A DNA stretch of 64,000 nt from Quercus robur (GCF_932294415.1 NC_065543.1:1748976-1812975); one strand, 5' to 3'. Counted from the stretch's first letter, positions 35,980 to 47,534 are shown. Translations and numbers: made by a program. Notes: a model not told the origin generated them from the letters alone.

Positions 35980-36439
35980 AAAAAATATATATTATATATT
36001 TCACAAACGCTGCTACAGTAATTCTTAAAAATGAATTAAATTCTATAAGGATATGTGGTGTAAAACCCAATTTTTACCTCTCCAATCTCAATATGCCACA
36101 TTATCATATTACATGTTATAAAATAGGCACAACTTCACTCAATAAATTCCAATATCCATTTGAAAATCCAACTTAATTGTGAGATTATTAAGATATTATT
36201 ATGTATGTGGTAAGATATATTAAGTTTTAAGTAAAATATTGATGTAACAATCTCTTATTAAATGATGTAAAACATGGATTTTACACCCCAATCATCCTTA
36301 CCAAATTCAGACTCTTTTTAAATATATCAACTTCATGTTCAAAGTTGCTAAAAAAGTTTAGTCATACCAATCTGGGTAAAATGCAATTTGGGCATGTTTG
36401 GATGTAAAATATCAATTTGGGTATTTTACAACCTCAATG
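35346..36439. other. intergenic, no gene seen
   Basis: AT-rich, with (GA)n at 35943-35978. A stretch near 35520-35590 (attactattg(c/g)tttagctt, then agcaaaagaa) resembles 45630-45690 in intron 1 of polygalacturonase gene 2. It may therefore be a small dispersed repeat. Nothing coding. Confidence 0.4.
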
Positions 36440-36545
36440 CTAATGCTCCCTGATCTTAATTTTCCTCCATTCTATAAATTTAAAAAAAATAGTACTTCTC
36501 TTTGTTTTTAGGTAACTAAACTGGGAGTGGGTGGGATTTATTGGT
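36440..36545 (+). pseudogene. relic of polygalacturonase intron 1 joined to duplicon C
   Basis: The string 'gatcttaattttcctccatt', followed after A-rich DNA by 'aaactgggagtgggtggga', matches intron 1 of gene 1 (18592-18680) and, less closely, intron 1 of gene 2 (45727-45840). No exon sequence remains on either side. At about 36545 it passes directly into the start of duplicon C (taactaacattgc). The simplest reading is that a further polygalacturonase copy once lay here and was lost by recombination with a break in its first intron. Confidence 0.65.
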
Positions 36546-37500
36546 GTAACTAACATTGCATGCAACAGGGAAACCCTGAAATTTGAGCCCAAAACAGTGA
36601 GCAACTTGTGTTGTCGATGTATTGAAGACTGAACTATAAAACTTAATTGGTTTATTGAATATTCTGTGGACAAAAATTTATTCTTTAGCAAAAGACCATC
36701 CTTCCCTGCTCATTGGCGAAGCCTGGTACAACTAGTAATTTTGGGTCCATTGACCATTGTAATGTGGCTTGTCCTTGTCGAAGTGCAAGCATGCACATGT
36801 CCTTGGTTGAACTTATAAGGCAACATATATCAATTGTATTAGAGAATAACAAAATCCATCCCCCCCCCCCCCCCCCATTTTAACTGATATTTAAAGGATA
36901 GAAATTAATTAAGCAATCATTGAATTAAGAATTTGAACAAATGATTTTGAGGGGATCAATCTAATCCAAAGTAGCATCTGCTACGGGATACCATAATCAT
37001 GGAGGCAATGTATCTAGCTTTAAATAACAAATAGTATATATATTCCTTGATGAATAAGGTTGTGGGAAAACTTTTCACATCATTATCAATAATTGATCTT
37101 CACATGGGATTGTATTTTTTTTTTTTTTTTTTTTTTGGGTTAGGAAAACCTAGTGGCTAATGTACTCTATCACATGATTAGTCAGTCATTAATTAGTGTA
37201 TTACTTATTCCTTTGATTTTCATTACAAGCCAATGGTTGACGAAAGTGCTAATCAATATTGAACATGCAATTGCGGCGTGCCACAATATTCCCATTTGCT
37301 AATGCATGCCGCAATTGCATCATGTTAATGCATGCCGCAATTGCAATTAAACATGATGCAATTGCGGCATGCATTAGCAAATGGTTGAGGAATGTGCTAA
37401 TAGTATACATGAAATTAGTACCCAAAATCCACTTAAACGTTAGCACTTATAACGCTAATCAAATGCATGAACTAGAAAAATTGCATAATACTTAAAGCTC
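36546..37500. repeat. segmental duplicon, copy C (left part)
   Basis: Matches 8140-9120 and 33970-35180. It contains a C run at 36860-36875 and a T run at 37115-37136. A new 90-bp hairpin (37293-37383) lies where copies A and B have a simple 'attcccattatt'. No gene. Confidence 0.8.
37293..37383. repeat. perfect 34-bp inverted repeat with a 23-nt loop
   Basis: The arms are 37293-37326 and 37350-37383, exactly complementary, and contain the word ATGCATGCCGCAATTGCAT. The loop carries a third, direct partial copy of the same word. The sequence just upstream (caattgcggcgtgcc, 37267-37281) is a variant of it, so the hairpin seems built from local DNA. Duplicons A and B lack it. Confidence 0.9.
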
Positions 37501-37534
37501 TTATTCATTAAACTAAATAAATAAAGTCTTAAGA

Positions 37535-38311
37535 CTAAATTAATTACAATTTACCCCCGTGGATTGGCTGAAATTTAAGTTACTTACCTGTAATTTGAAA
37601 TTTGACACTTTATCCACTTGAGAACAGTTCAGTTAGGGCACTCACATCAGTGAGTCTAAAATAGAAAAAGTGGTCATATATACACATTTTGGCTTAAAAA
37701 GTACCCACATCAGTGGATGTAAATTTATGCATATATACCATCTTGCTACAGTAACTATGCATATATGCACAGTTACTATTCATTCGTAAATGATTTTTTA
37801 ATTCTCTTTTTCTCTAACCTCATTATAGACCCACTCTATTCACCTTCACCCTCAATTTTCTCTTCCCCTTTGTCTTCTTCCTCTCTTCATACAAAATTGC
37901 TGCCCCAACCCAGCAACAAAACCACCACTTGGCCCAGCCTCAACCACCAGTCAAGGAAGTATCAACCAATTTAACAATAACCCATTATAGAACCAAGCAA
38001 AACCTAGATGAAATCAAAGCCAAAATTAACCAAAACCCAAATGATCACCACCACCCAACCACCATCACCATATCAACCCAGCACCACCCAACTATCACCG
38101 CCACCAGTCTACCACCACAACCCATTTCAACATTTGATAATCCAAACACAAAATCAACAAAATCAAACAAAAAATAACTCAAAATCAACAAAAAACAACT
38201 CAAAATCAACAAAAAACAACTTAAAATCAACTCAAACCCATTGGAAAACCCATGCCAAACCCAACTCAAAATCAACCCAAAACAAACTCAACTAAAAATC
38301 AAGCCCATACA

Positions 38312-38343
<32 letters not shown>

Positions 38344-38975
38344 GCAAATTCGCCGTAGCTGCTGATGTCGCCGTTGTCTTTAGAGCTGTTGCCGATGTCG
38401 TCGAAGTTGCTAATGCCGCTGGAGCTGCTGATGTCGCCGGAGCCGTGTGTGCGTGTGTGGGGGCGAGGGGTTTGGGATGAGAAAGGGTAGAGATTTGAAA
38501 AAGATAATTATGTGTTGAGATGAGGGAGATATTAACGAATAGATATATAATAAAATAATAATAATAATGATTATTTAAATAAATTGATGTGTATAATAGA
38601 TAAATTGATATAGGTGTTTTGTAAAAATTGAATGTGTAAAATAGAAAAGTAGGTTCTTTTTGTAAAATAAAGAAAAAATTTTAGAAGGATTGATGCGGTT
38701 GCTCTTATAGTTTCGTAACCCACCTCTATTAAAAATATGGCTAAATATGTAATTTTGCTCCACTTTTATATCTCTCACCTCCAAAAACATAAAAATACAA
38801 GATCAAATAAGATAAAAAAGAATCCAGCGAAACACTTGCAACATGGGATTTCAAACCACAAGTAGACAACTTAAATTTCGATCAAACTTTAGGTGCGTAT
38901 AATATCAAATTTCAAACCACAAGTAGGCAACTTGAATTTCAGCTAAACCATAAGTGGGTAAGTTGTAATTTACCC
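37535..38975. mobile_element. inverted-repeat MITE, split by a Harbinger-like element
   Basis: The two outer parts (37535-37632 and 38708-38975) belong to the same family as 41530-41901. Both carry 'gaaatttaagtt(a/g)cttacctgta', its complement, and a tail 'aagttgtaattt(a/g)ccc'. The middle is a separate insertion (37636-38704). No coding capacity. Confidence 0.65.
37636..38704. mobile_element. PIF/Harbinger-like non-autonomous element
   Basis: 1069 bp with ends GGGCACTCACATCAGTG and, on the minus strand, GAGCAACCGCATCAATCC. The TTA target-site duplication is at 37633-37635 and 38705-38707. The interior is CA-rich (37840-38290, translating to a Pro/Thr/Asn/Ser low-complexity frame), followed by a GA run and GCTGATGTCGCCG repeats. 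I see no transposase domain, so the open frames in it are not called genes. Confidence 0.7.
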
Positions 38976-39192
38976 AAGTCCTATAATTAATCTTTGGCAA
39001 AAATGCATTTTTGGTTCCTACATTTTGGGCCAATTCTCATTTTGATTCCTACGTTTTGAAACCTCTAGTTTAGTCCCTAAAAATTGAAAACCGTTACCAT
39101 TTTGGTCCATGCCATCATTTCAATAACGGGAATATCCTATGAGATAGACGGAGTGCCTTGCTTGCCAACATGATGCTAACGTGGCTTTTAAA

Positions 39193-40184
39193 ATATTATT
39201 AAAAAAATTTATCTGGCGGGCATTTAAAAATGCCACGTCAACATTTTAATTATTTAAAAAAAAAAGCCATGTTAGAAAAAATAATAATACTAAAATAATT
39301 CTGTTCTTTTAATTTCTTAAAAAATAAAATAATTAAATTAGAAAATAAATTCATTATTTTTTTTGGGAAGATTTCATGTTCTTCCCCGACATAATTGTTC
39401 ACTGTTCATGTTCTTCTAATAAACATTAATGTTCATGTTCTTATCTAAATAACATGTTTGGTTTCCTATAAAATTTAAAAATCAGGATTTTCTTTTCTAT
39501 TATTGCATTTTCTTAGCAACCAAACCCATCAAATTACCAAAACACTGAAACCCAAAAAAAGGAGCAATTTGAAACCTCCAACAAATCAAACTAAAATCTC
39601 AAGCAAATCGAACACAACAAACCAAAACATTGAAACCTAGAAAAAACACTGCAATCCAAAACCTCTAGCAAATCAAACCAAAACCTGAAGCAAATTGAAC
39701 CCAAAAAATAAATCCACAAACCCAATAAGGAAACACAGAACAAGCACAAATACAAAAATATTCAACAAATTTACAAATAAAAAATTCAAGTCACAAAGAT
39801 CTTCAACAATATACACTTTTAATTTCTAGTTCAAACTGATTCTTAATTTCAAATGAAAACCAAAGCCCAGCCAATTCTTTCAATTTCTCAGTACAAACAT
39901 ATCCAAATGAATATCCAAACAATTCTTTTGATTTCTCAATACAAACAAATCCAATTGAGAAGCCAAACCCACATGAATAGATCAAACCACCAATCACCAT
40001 CACTACCATCAACCAGTCACCAATGAACACATCACAACCTACACCAACAACAAACCTAACCAACGATCCACCCTTACCCACCACCAGATCGACCACCACT
40101 TCACATCCACTACCACCAATCTCATCCCCTCTTGCTCGATCTCTCTATCTCTCTAAAGCCAGATCAAAGCCATATCCCAACAAG

Positions 40185-40256
<72 letters not shown>

Positions 40257-40562
40257 TGAAAAATTTAAAGGTTGATCACTTTAAATTTTTGTGGCTGTAA
40301 TGATTGAAGTGTGTGGCATTGTGGATGTTGATAAATTTAAAGGTTGATCACTTTAATTTTTGTTATGGTGTGTTTGATTGCCAAGAAATTTTAAAAACAA
40401 CTGAGAAAGTTAGTAAAAAAAATTTCTCAATCTTTAAAACTAGAAAAGTTTTTTTTTTTTTTTTTTAACTTTTTTCAATTAAAATTAAAATTAAGGAATT
40501 AAATTTTTTTGTTTTTAATTTTTTAATTAAACTTTTGACATGGCATTTTTAAATGCCCAGAT
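39193..40562. mobile_element. inverted-repeat element of unknown class
   Basis: About 60-70 bp at 39193-39262 (atctggcgggcatttaaaaa...) recur inverted at 40487-40562 (...tttttaaatgcccagat). The sequence 39000-39120, just outside, has the familiar plant repeat phrase 'ttttggttcctacattttgg', so the real element may be larger. Between the arms is AC-rich DNA and a (GA)n run. No transposase or other domain was recognised. Target-site duplications were not found. Confidence 0.45.
40186..40252. repeat. (GA)n microsatellite
   Basis: An uninterrupted GA run of about 66 bp, the longest in the window, inside the inverted-repeat element. Confidence 0.95.
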
Positions 40563-40603
40563 AATTTAAAAAAAAAATATTTTGAGAGAAGTGTTATATC
40601 CAC

Positions 40604-40757
40604 GGAAAATTATTAGGTACTCCTGGAGTACCATAAATGCGTACTCTCTCCTCTCACATGAATAGTGGGTCCCACCTGAATTTAATTAGTGGGACCAACC
40701 ATTCATGTGAGAGGAGGGAGTATGCATTTATGGTACACCGGGAGTACAATAGCTCTT
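40604..40757. mobile_element. Mutator-type MITE, degenerate copy
   Basis: A palindromic element of the same family as 43887-44043. The left arm GGAAAATTATTAGGTACTCC... and the right arm ...GGAGTACAATAGCTC share the middle words TAAATGCGTACT and CATGAATAGTGGGTCCCAC with their complements. No clean target-site duplication is left. Confidence 0.7.
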
Positions 40758-40879
40758 GAAATTAAACAAGGTTAGTTCTAAAATGTCTAAGAATAAAAAA
40801 GGAAAACTTTTCAATCAAATAAATTAAAAACAAAAAACAAAAAACAAAAAAAAACGACTTTTATGTTGCACAATACCTT

Positions 40880-41140
40880 TATGGTTATGATGGTTTAGAT
40901 ATGAGAAAATCAATGATAGAAAATAGAAAGTACATAAAATCATTCATTATGATGTTGGAAAACAAAAATCACGCCCAAAAGAAGAGGTTTGTTTGTTGGG
41001 GCCATGAATTTGGGGCAGAGAAAGAGCACTGATTTCTCCTCCGTTTTCTGCTCCACATGTCACGTCTAAACCCACGTTGCTACAAATGCATGCCTCTCTA
41101 AAACTGCCCTTATCAGGTGTTCCAAATTACAATAATAGCA
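40880..41140. repeat. segmental duplicon, copy C (middle part; empty site for the LINE)
   Basis: Similar to 10527-10672 and to 16398-16440, which in copy A lie on either side of the full-length LINE. Here the two flanks are about 45 bp apart, so this is the pre-insertion arrangement. Confidence 0.8.
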
Positions 41141-41529
41141 TACCAAAAATTATTTATTTTATCACAATGATAGAATTATTAACCTTTTTCTTTTTAGAAG
41201 AATAGAATTATAAACCTGGTTTTTTATTTTTTGCTGTCAATTATAAACCTGTTTTAACAGAAACTTTCGGTTCTTTTAATTTGGTTTGGTTTTGATATTT
41301 GTCCTTTATATTTTCAAATTATAATTTAGTTTATGAAAAATTAGAAGCTATTAATTTCATTTGTTTGTTCAGTCGCTCCTTTTCTATTACCTTTTTTGAT
41401 AATTCGAAGATTCACAATAATGTTAATTGTTAACCAGTTTGACTAGGATTCGTTTTGTGAGACAATCTCCCTTTGCAGCCACACAGCCACCCCTTCGAAA
41501 ACATCCTATGAAAAGTTAATTTTTAAATT
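41141..41529. other. intergenic, no gene seen
   Basis: AT-rich DNA between a duplicon segment and a MITE. There is no coding signal. Confidence 0.35.
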
Positions 41530-41901
41530 GGGTAAATTACAACTTACTTACTTGTGGCTTAACTGAAATTTAAGTTGCTTACCTGTAGTTTGAAATTTGA
41601 CACTTTACCTGCCTGAAGTTTGACTGAAATTTAAATTGCCTACTTGCGGTTTAAAATCCCATAATGCAAGTCTTCCACTAGATTCTTTTTTATCTTACTT
41701 GATCTTGTATTTTTATATTTTTTGTGTTTTTGGAGGAGAGAAACATAAAAGTGGAGTTAAATTACATATTTACTCATCTTTTTAACAGAAATGAGTTACA
41801 GAACTGGGCTAATCTCAGATGAGTAAAATGTCAAATTTCAAACCACATGTAAGCAACTCAAATTTTGGCCTAACCACAGGCGAATAAGTTGTAATTTGCC
41901 C
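41530..41901. mobile_element. inverted-repeat MITE
   Basis: 372 bp from GGGTAAATTACAACTTACTT to the complementary AAGTTGTAATTTGCCC. Subterminal repeats GAAATTTAAGTTGCTTACC and GTTTGAAATTTGACAC recur inverted near the other end. Same family as the split copy at 37535-38975, in the opposite orientation. No gene. Confidence 0.75.
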
Positions 41902-43224
41902 TTTTAAATTTGAAGTTGAATTTAAAGAGGTGAAATATATGTTTTAGCCATAAAGATACATATTACGTTTTTATAACCATTCAGGATTAAATCAATGCAG
42001 TACTCCACTAATTTCATTTTTAGAGAAATTATGGCTAAAAGGTTGAAAAATAACATCTTTGTCAATACTATTTTTATTTCATCCTAATCATTAATATGAA
42101 AATATGAGACATTTTCTTATAACCTAGGATCTAAAAGAAGATTATTCAAGTCAATATAAATTTGCTTAGAAGATGAATCTTGTAATACATGTAACTTCTT
42201 TAAAAAAACAAATTGATTTTAAAATATGCCTTTAGAAAACACAACATAAAAAATCAAAATTAAATATTCAATTTGGGGTTTTAAGCTAATTTGTTTGTTT
42301 TGGCCATTTTTGATGAGTACTACGTCCACAACATTTTAGCAAAATTTTCACAACCAAGCCTAAATAGCAAGTTGTTACACTAAAATTAATTTTTTGTCCA
42401 CCTATAACAGCCTACAGCTTAGGATTTGTTGTGAAACTAATTTTAAAAAGTTGTGAAAATATTGTGAAAATGTTGTGAACATAACTTTTTTAACAAGTTT
42501 TTGGTTCAACCTTCAATGGACCAAAATTTTGGAGAGGTAAAACTTTTATTTAGGGTTGTCAAGCTTGTATTCTAGGGTGGTCAGTAACCTATATCAATTT
42601 AAAATTTAATTTTTTAAGGTATATAATAATAAATAAAAAATTCAGGCCAAGGTGATCAAGTGACCACCCTGTGTAAGGCATGGTGCCACCCCTATTGTCA
42701 TAGTCTGATAATAAAAGAATAATTATAATGGAGAGAAAATAAAAAATTTAAATTTTATTATATCTATAAAAGAAATAGCATAACACGAAACAAATAAAGT
42801 CCAATCAAAAAAAATCTGGAAAAAGAAAATGAAGAGATTAATCAGTGCATCCAATTGACAAATATAATTAAGCACTAGTGACTTATGGTCGAAAGTATGA
42901 CCTACTCTTCATTCCAATTTAGAGTGATCATCTAGAAAATAGATCGAGGGGAGGGCATAATAAAGACCTCATAAACATGATAGACAATATAAATTTTATA
43001 AATATCTATATTTATATATATATAATTAAAGTCAAAATTTAGAGAAAGTCCAATTTGATTCTAATTGTCATTTAATTTTGTGCCACGTGTCTTATATTTT
43101 TAATTTCTTAAAAACTTTTGTTTTAGGTTAGTGAATATTGTGCAGAAGACGAAGAGTTTAATATAAATAAACCAAAAAAAAACCCAATAAAAAAAAATTT
43201 CAACTTATTTGTATATAAAAAAGT

Positions 43225-43260
<36 letters not shown>

Positions 43261-43318
43261 AAACTTGTGCATATATCTATGACTTAAAAATTTGTAACTC
43301 TTACACTAGGTATAACTT
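41902..43318. other. intergenic, duplicon C upstream of polygalacturonase gene 2
   Basis: No gene. 42840-42995 is similar to 17628-17790 of copy A ('tcagtgcatccaattg', 'tctagaaaatagat', 'acatgatagacaat'). A (GA)n run lies at 43224-43258. Two phrases near 42310-42490 (ccacaacattttagcaaaattttcac and the reverse-like gttgtgaaaatattgtgaaaatg) form a loose inverted repeat, perhaps another small MITE. Confidence 0.4.
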
Positions 43319-43758
43319 GAATATGTACAAGTTGCGGAGAAGACCAAGCTTCCATCATCCTCCGACGAAGTCGAAGCTCTTGCAGCCGTCCGCGCCATTA
43401 CCTTTGCTATGGACCTCAATCTACCCTCTTTTATTGTTGAGGGAGACTCTGAGGTGGTTATTTCAGCCTTAAGGAGTAACGAGGAGTCTCTATCTTCTTT
43501 TGGTCACTTAATATCTTCAGTTAAGCATTATTTAGGTTCTTGTAATTGCGTTTATTTTTGTCACATTCGTAGGTCAGGAAACTCAGTTGCTCATTTTTTA
43601 GCAAAACACGCAAAAACTATTGATGGTGTTTCTGTGTGGATGGAGGATGTTCCACCACAAGTTGCTGATGTTCTTTTAGCCGATTTGGCTGATTTTAGTT
43701 TTTAAATGTTGAAGTCGGTTTCTCAAAAAAAAAAGAAAAAAAAGAATATGTACAAGTT
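43319..43758 (+). mobile_element. 5'-truncated LINE with 15-bp target-site duplication
   Basis: A body of 410 bp (43334-43743) lies between two perfect copies of GAATATGTACAAGTT (43319-43333 and 43744-43758). It encodes the last part of an RVT_3-type RNase H without a stop from 43409 to 43705 (IVEGDSEVVISALRS, CHIRRSGNSVAHFLAKHAK, VSVWMEDVP). A short 3' UTR and an A-rich tail follow. The end GGTTTCTC-A(n) resembles CGTTTTCTC-A(n) of the full-length LINE at 10673, but the proteins differ enough to be separate families. It is a typical dead-on-arrival insertion, and recent by its clean ends. Confidence 0.92.
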
Positions 43759-43886
43759 ATACACTAGTATATATATATATATATATATATAAAGCGAAAA
43801 TTTAGAGAAAAGTCAATTAGATTCTAAATTAGATTTCAACTGTGAGCTAATTTTGTACCATATGTCCACTTAAGCTTTTTAATCTT

Positions 43887-44043
43887 GGAAAATTATTATG
43901 TACTCTCGGAGTACATAAATGCGTACTACCTCCTCTCATATGAATGGTGGATCCTACTAATTAAATTTATGGTGGGACCCACCATTCATGTGAGAGAGAG
44001 GAATACATATTTATGGTATTCCGGGAGTATACAATAAGTTTCC
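43887..44043. mobile_element. Mutator-type MITE with 9-bp target-site duplication
   Basis: 157 bp. The inverted ends are GGAAAATTATTATGTACTC and, on the minus strand, GGAAACTTATTGTATACTC. Nearly the whole element is palindromic. The perfect 9-bp duplication TTTAATCTT lies at 43878-43886 and 44044-44052, as expected for Mutator-type elements. A second, older copy is at 40604-40757. Confidence 0.88.
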
Positions 44044-44052
44044 TTTAATCTT

Positions 44053-44530
44053 TATGCTAAGTGAGTTAATGAGTGCAAAACACTAAGAATCTAATATTAA
44101 TGAACTATAAAATACAGTAAATAAATAAAAACCAATCACATCTAAGTCAATAAAAATCACCACACGTTCTTTCTTATTAAAAATTAGAAGTAAAAAAAGA
44201 TCATAAGTTTATTAAAATTAGGCAAAAATTTTAACATATGACTAATTACATTTACTTTTTTTAATAATTTGATTAATAATTTATATTTTATGATAAAAGA
44301 ATGTGTTTAATTTTCAGATCAAAACTTAAGTACAATACTTAAGTAAGTGTTGTGTCCTTAAATTTCTCTCTTAAAATTCAGTCATATGGTAGTTCTTAAT
44401 TGAAAATACACTTTTATCCTATGAGAAAAAAACCATATAATTGAATTTTAAGAGGGAAATTTAAAGAACAACACATATATGTAATTGTGATTATTTTTTA
44501 ATATAGTTGTGTATATGTACCGGTTACACA
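44053..44530. other. intergenic, no gene seen
   Basis: AT-rich DNA between the MITE and the conserved distal promoter of polygalacturonase gene 2. A loose inverted repeat (44285-44475: ctcttaaaattcagtcatatgg and ccatataattgaattttaagag) suggests another small palindromic insert of about 150-200 bp. Confidence 0.4.
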
Positions 44531-44930
44531 TTAATTAGTATTGATAACAACAGTTTGTCAATTTTCAACTCATTGGATGCTAGCTATTTAAAAAATTAGT
44601 AGCATCCAAATCCAATCCTTAAATTCAAGTCATGTATCAGTATGTCCCACGTAAAGGTATTTTGGTAAAGAAGAGATTAAAAAAGTTTAAACGTAAAACA
44701 ACAATATTTAAGTTCGGCGCAGCTTTGCGTAATTGTTTGATATTATATGCTAAAAAAGTAAGAAACTAAATATGCATTCAAATCCCTATAAATACCCTCT
44801 CAAACCGTTTCAACTTCCTCACCTCCACAACTTTCAACTCCTAAACTCCCTCCTAACTCACTTCTTCTCTCTTTTACATACAAAAAGTCACAAACAGACA
44901 CATTATTTTTTCTCACCCAAATCAACCAAA
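44531..44930 (+). promoter_or_regulatory. promoter and 5' UTR of polygalacturonase gene 2
   Basis: A TATA box (TATAAATA) lies at 44787-44794, 137 bp before the ATG. The blocks 44538-44645 and 44761-44794 match 17800-17910 and 17921-17953 upstream of gene 1. About 100 bp between them (44646-44760) have no match there. An in-frame ATG at 44772 exists but lies before the TATA box, so it is not the start; the start at 44931 is the one shared with gene 1. Confidence 0.7.
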
Positions 44931-47534
44931 ATGGCATACCTCAGAAGCTCTCTTGTCCTAGCACTTCTCTCTATGTTCAGGTCTTTAGTGTTAGCTTCTT
45001 CTATAACATACGATGTGGTGAGTTTGGGAGCAATAGCAGATGGAAAAACTGACTCAACTCAGGCTTTTGTTAGTGCATGGACAAAAGCTTGTGCCTCAGT
45101 AAGTTCTGCCATGATTTATGTGCCAGCAGGGAGGTTCTACCTCGGGCAAGTGGTTTTCAGTGGACCATGTAAGAACAATGCTATCACTGTGCGCATAGCT
45201 GGGACACTTGTGGCTCCATCAGACTATACGGTACTTGGAAATACAGGAACCTGGCTTTTGTTTGAGCAAGTTAATGGGGTTACCATATCTGGAGGAATTC
45301 TTGATGGCCAAGGCACTGGTTTATGGTCTTGCAAAGCCTCTGGCAATGGCTGTCCTTCTGGAGCCACGGTATGTGAAAATGACTAAGAGATTAAGTTGCC
45401 CTTTATCTTTAGAGTATAAAAATGCCTCTTTCTTTGCTTTATTTTTTTATATATATGATTTTTTAAGGGCTTATTTATTTTATTTTATTTTTATGTACAA
45501 TATATTTTTAACGGACTTTCAACAAATAACCTTTCGCAAAAAAGTTAAATATTGCACACTAATCAGTTTCAATTGGTTAAAAAGAGTTCAATGTTGTGAA
45601 AGAAAAAAAAAAAAAGTGTTTTTAATGAGCATTACTATTGGTTTAGCTTTTAGATTAGTAGATAGAGCAAAAGAAAAGAACATTTTGAAATGTTATCACC
45701 ATTTGGGATGAATTCGTCCATAATGGTTGTCTTAATTCTTCCATTTTATTCAATTAAAAAAAATTAACTCCATTTTCTAGGTAGTTAAACTGGAGTGGGT
45801 GTGGGATTTGATTTAATTTATTGGTGGAAACTGGTGTGCTTTTCAATCTGATTTTCAGTTTAAACTTTAAACTGCTATTTTGCTCTTCTGGGTTTGGGAG
45901 GAGATTTTTGTCAAATTAAAATAACTTCCTTTTACTGCCATGACAAGCCGACTTCTAAGGAAATCGTATTGACTATACTTAATTGGGAATAATCCCATGT
46001 TCTGGATCGGAGAATATTTCAGTTTTGTGCATCTATATAATCTAGCCCTTTAATGCCAATCTGACTAATGTTTAATTAAATCTCGAGCCTTGTGATGATA
46101 AAATAAAAACTGATGAGAATGTCAAAGGTCAAACAACTTGCTTAGGCTTTTGTTGCTTAGATTGATGGATTTTCACTCTAAGATCGACATATTTAATTGA
46201 ATAGCCACATATAGTCATATTCATCATTAATTTAGAGAAACACTCCATATATATTTTAACAATAAGAATTGGAACATTTTCTTGTGTGTATGGAAGCAGA
46301 CACTGGAATTTTCCAACTCAAACAACATTGTGGTCAGTGCATTAACCTCCTTAAACAGCCAATTGTATCACATTGTCGTAAATGGCTGCCAAAACGTGAA
46401 AATGCAAGGTGTTAAGGTCATTGCGCCCGGAAATAGCCCAAACACTGATGGCATTCATGTTCAATTATCTTCAAGTGTCACAATTCTCAACTCTAAGATT
46501 GGGTCCGGTGATGATTGCATCTCAATTGGCCCTGGTACCACTAACTTGTGGATTGAGAATGTTGCATGTGGACCTGGGCATGGAATTAGGTAAATAACTT
46601 TGTATTTTTATTTTTTTGATCTTCATTCAAATATTACATGATTGGAACAACCATATATATTAGATGGTGATGCTACATTGGTCTCATTGGTTCAATTAAT
46701 TGGTGCAGCATTGGGAGTTTAGGCAAGGACCAACAAGAGGCTGGTGTACAAAATGTAACAGTCAAAACAGTTACTTTTACCGGTACTCAGAATGGGGTGA
46801 GAATTAAGTCATGGGGAAGGCCTAGCAATGGGTTTGCTAGGAACATTCTTTTTCAACATGTCACTATGCAAGATGTCCAAAATCCAGTTGTAATTGACCA
46901 AAATTATTGCCCCAGCAATGAAGGTTGCCCTGGTCAGGTAAGATAAATTTGAAGCATATTTTACATGCAAATGTTTTTTTAACCATGATTTGGTTACTTC
47001 TAAAAAGGACTTAACATGTTCAAATAAATCACACAATATAGATTCTAAAAATTTTTGCCCCCATGTGTTCATGACGTTAACCTTTAAAGCTACTCATACC
47101 CACTATATAGTTGGGTCCATTATCATCGCAAACTCAAATCTTACTCTGCATTAGTTTCAAACCCAAATTGTACCCCCAAAACATTTTCAATGTTTTGACT
47201 TCATAATCTGTTCAATATTTTTCTTTTATCTTTTCTTTTTTTTAGTTGGAGCTTGCATACCATGATACTACTATCAAATGGAAAATTGACATATAGTTTT
47301 TTTTTTTAACAGGTTTCTGGTGTTCAAATTAGTGATGTGACATACCAAGACATCCATGGAACATCAGCTACAGAGGTTGCTTTGAAATTTGATTGTAGTT
47401 CGGAGTACCCATGCTCGGGAATAATATTGGAGAATGTAAAGCTCACTTACAATAATAATCAAGTGGCCCAAGTTTCATGTGTCAATGCTGCTGGGACATC
47501 TACTGGTTTTGTCCAGCCCACGGGTTGCTTGTAG
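44931..47534 (+). CDS. polygalacturonase (glycoside hydrolase 28), pollen exo-type, gene 2
   Basis: Exons 44931-45368, 46300-46589, 46709-46937 and 47313-47534 give 392 residues. The first three exons have exactly the lengths of those in gene 1 (438, 290 and 229 bp); the last is one codon longer. Signal peptide about residues 1-23. Catalytic signatures NTDG, GDDC, GHG and RIK are all intact, and so are the cysteines of the C-terminal part. Introns are longer than in gene 1 (931, 119 and 375 bp), with an extra A/T-rich stretch in intron 1. A secreted pectin-degrading enzyme, probably functional. It differs from gene 1 mostly in exposed N-terminal segments and near the C-terminus. Confidence 0.93.

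Noticed and set aside
37929-38295. Short protein-coding gene in the Harbinger-like element
   Set aside because: The translation is low-complexity (Pro, Thr, Asn, Ser) in several frames at once and has no domain.
39803-40099. Minus-strand hydrophobic open frame
   Set aside because: It lies inside an inverted-repeat element, with Val/Gly-rich composition from AC-rich DNA and no recognised family.
43409-43705. Stand-alone host RNase H-like gene
   Set aside because: It is bounded by a 15-bp target-site duplication and an A tail, so it is the 3' end of a truncated LINE.
44772-44930. Upstream in-frame ATG giving a 53-residue longer polygalacturonase 2
   Set aside because: It lies before the TATA box, is absent from gene 1, and would hide the signal peptide behind a His/Leu/Phe-rich extension. 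The start at 44931 is shared by both genes.
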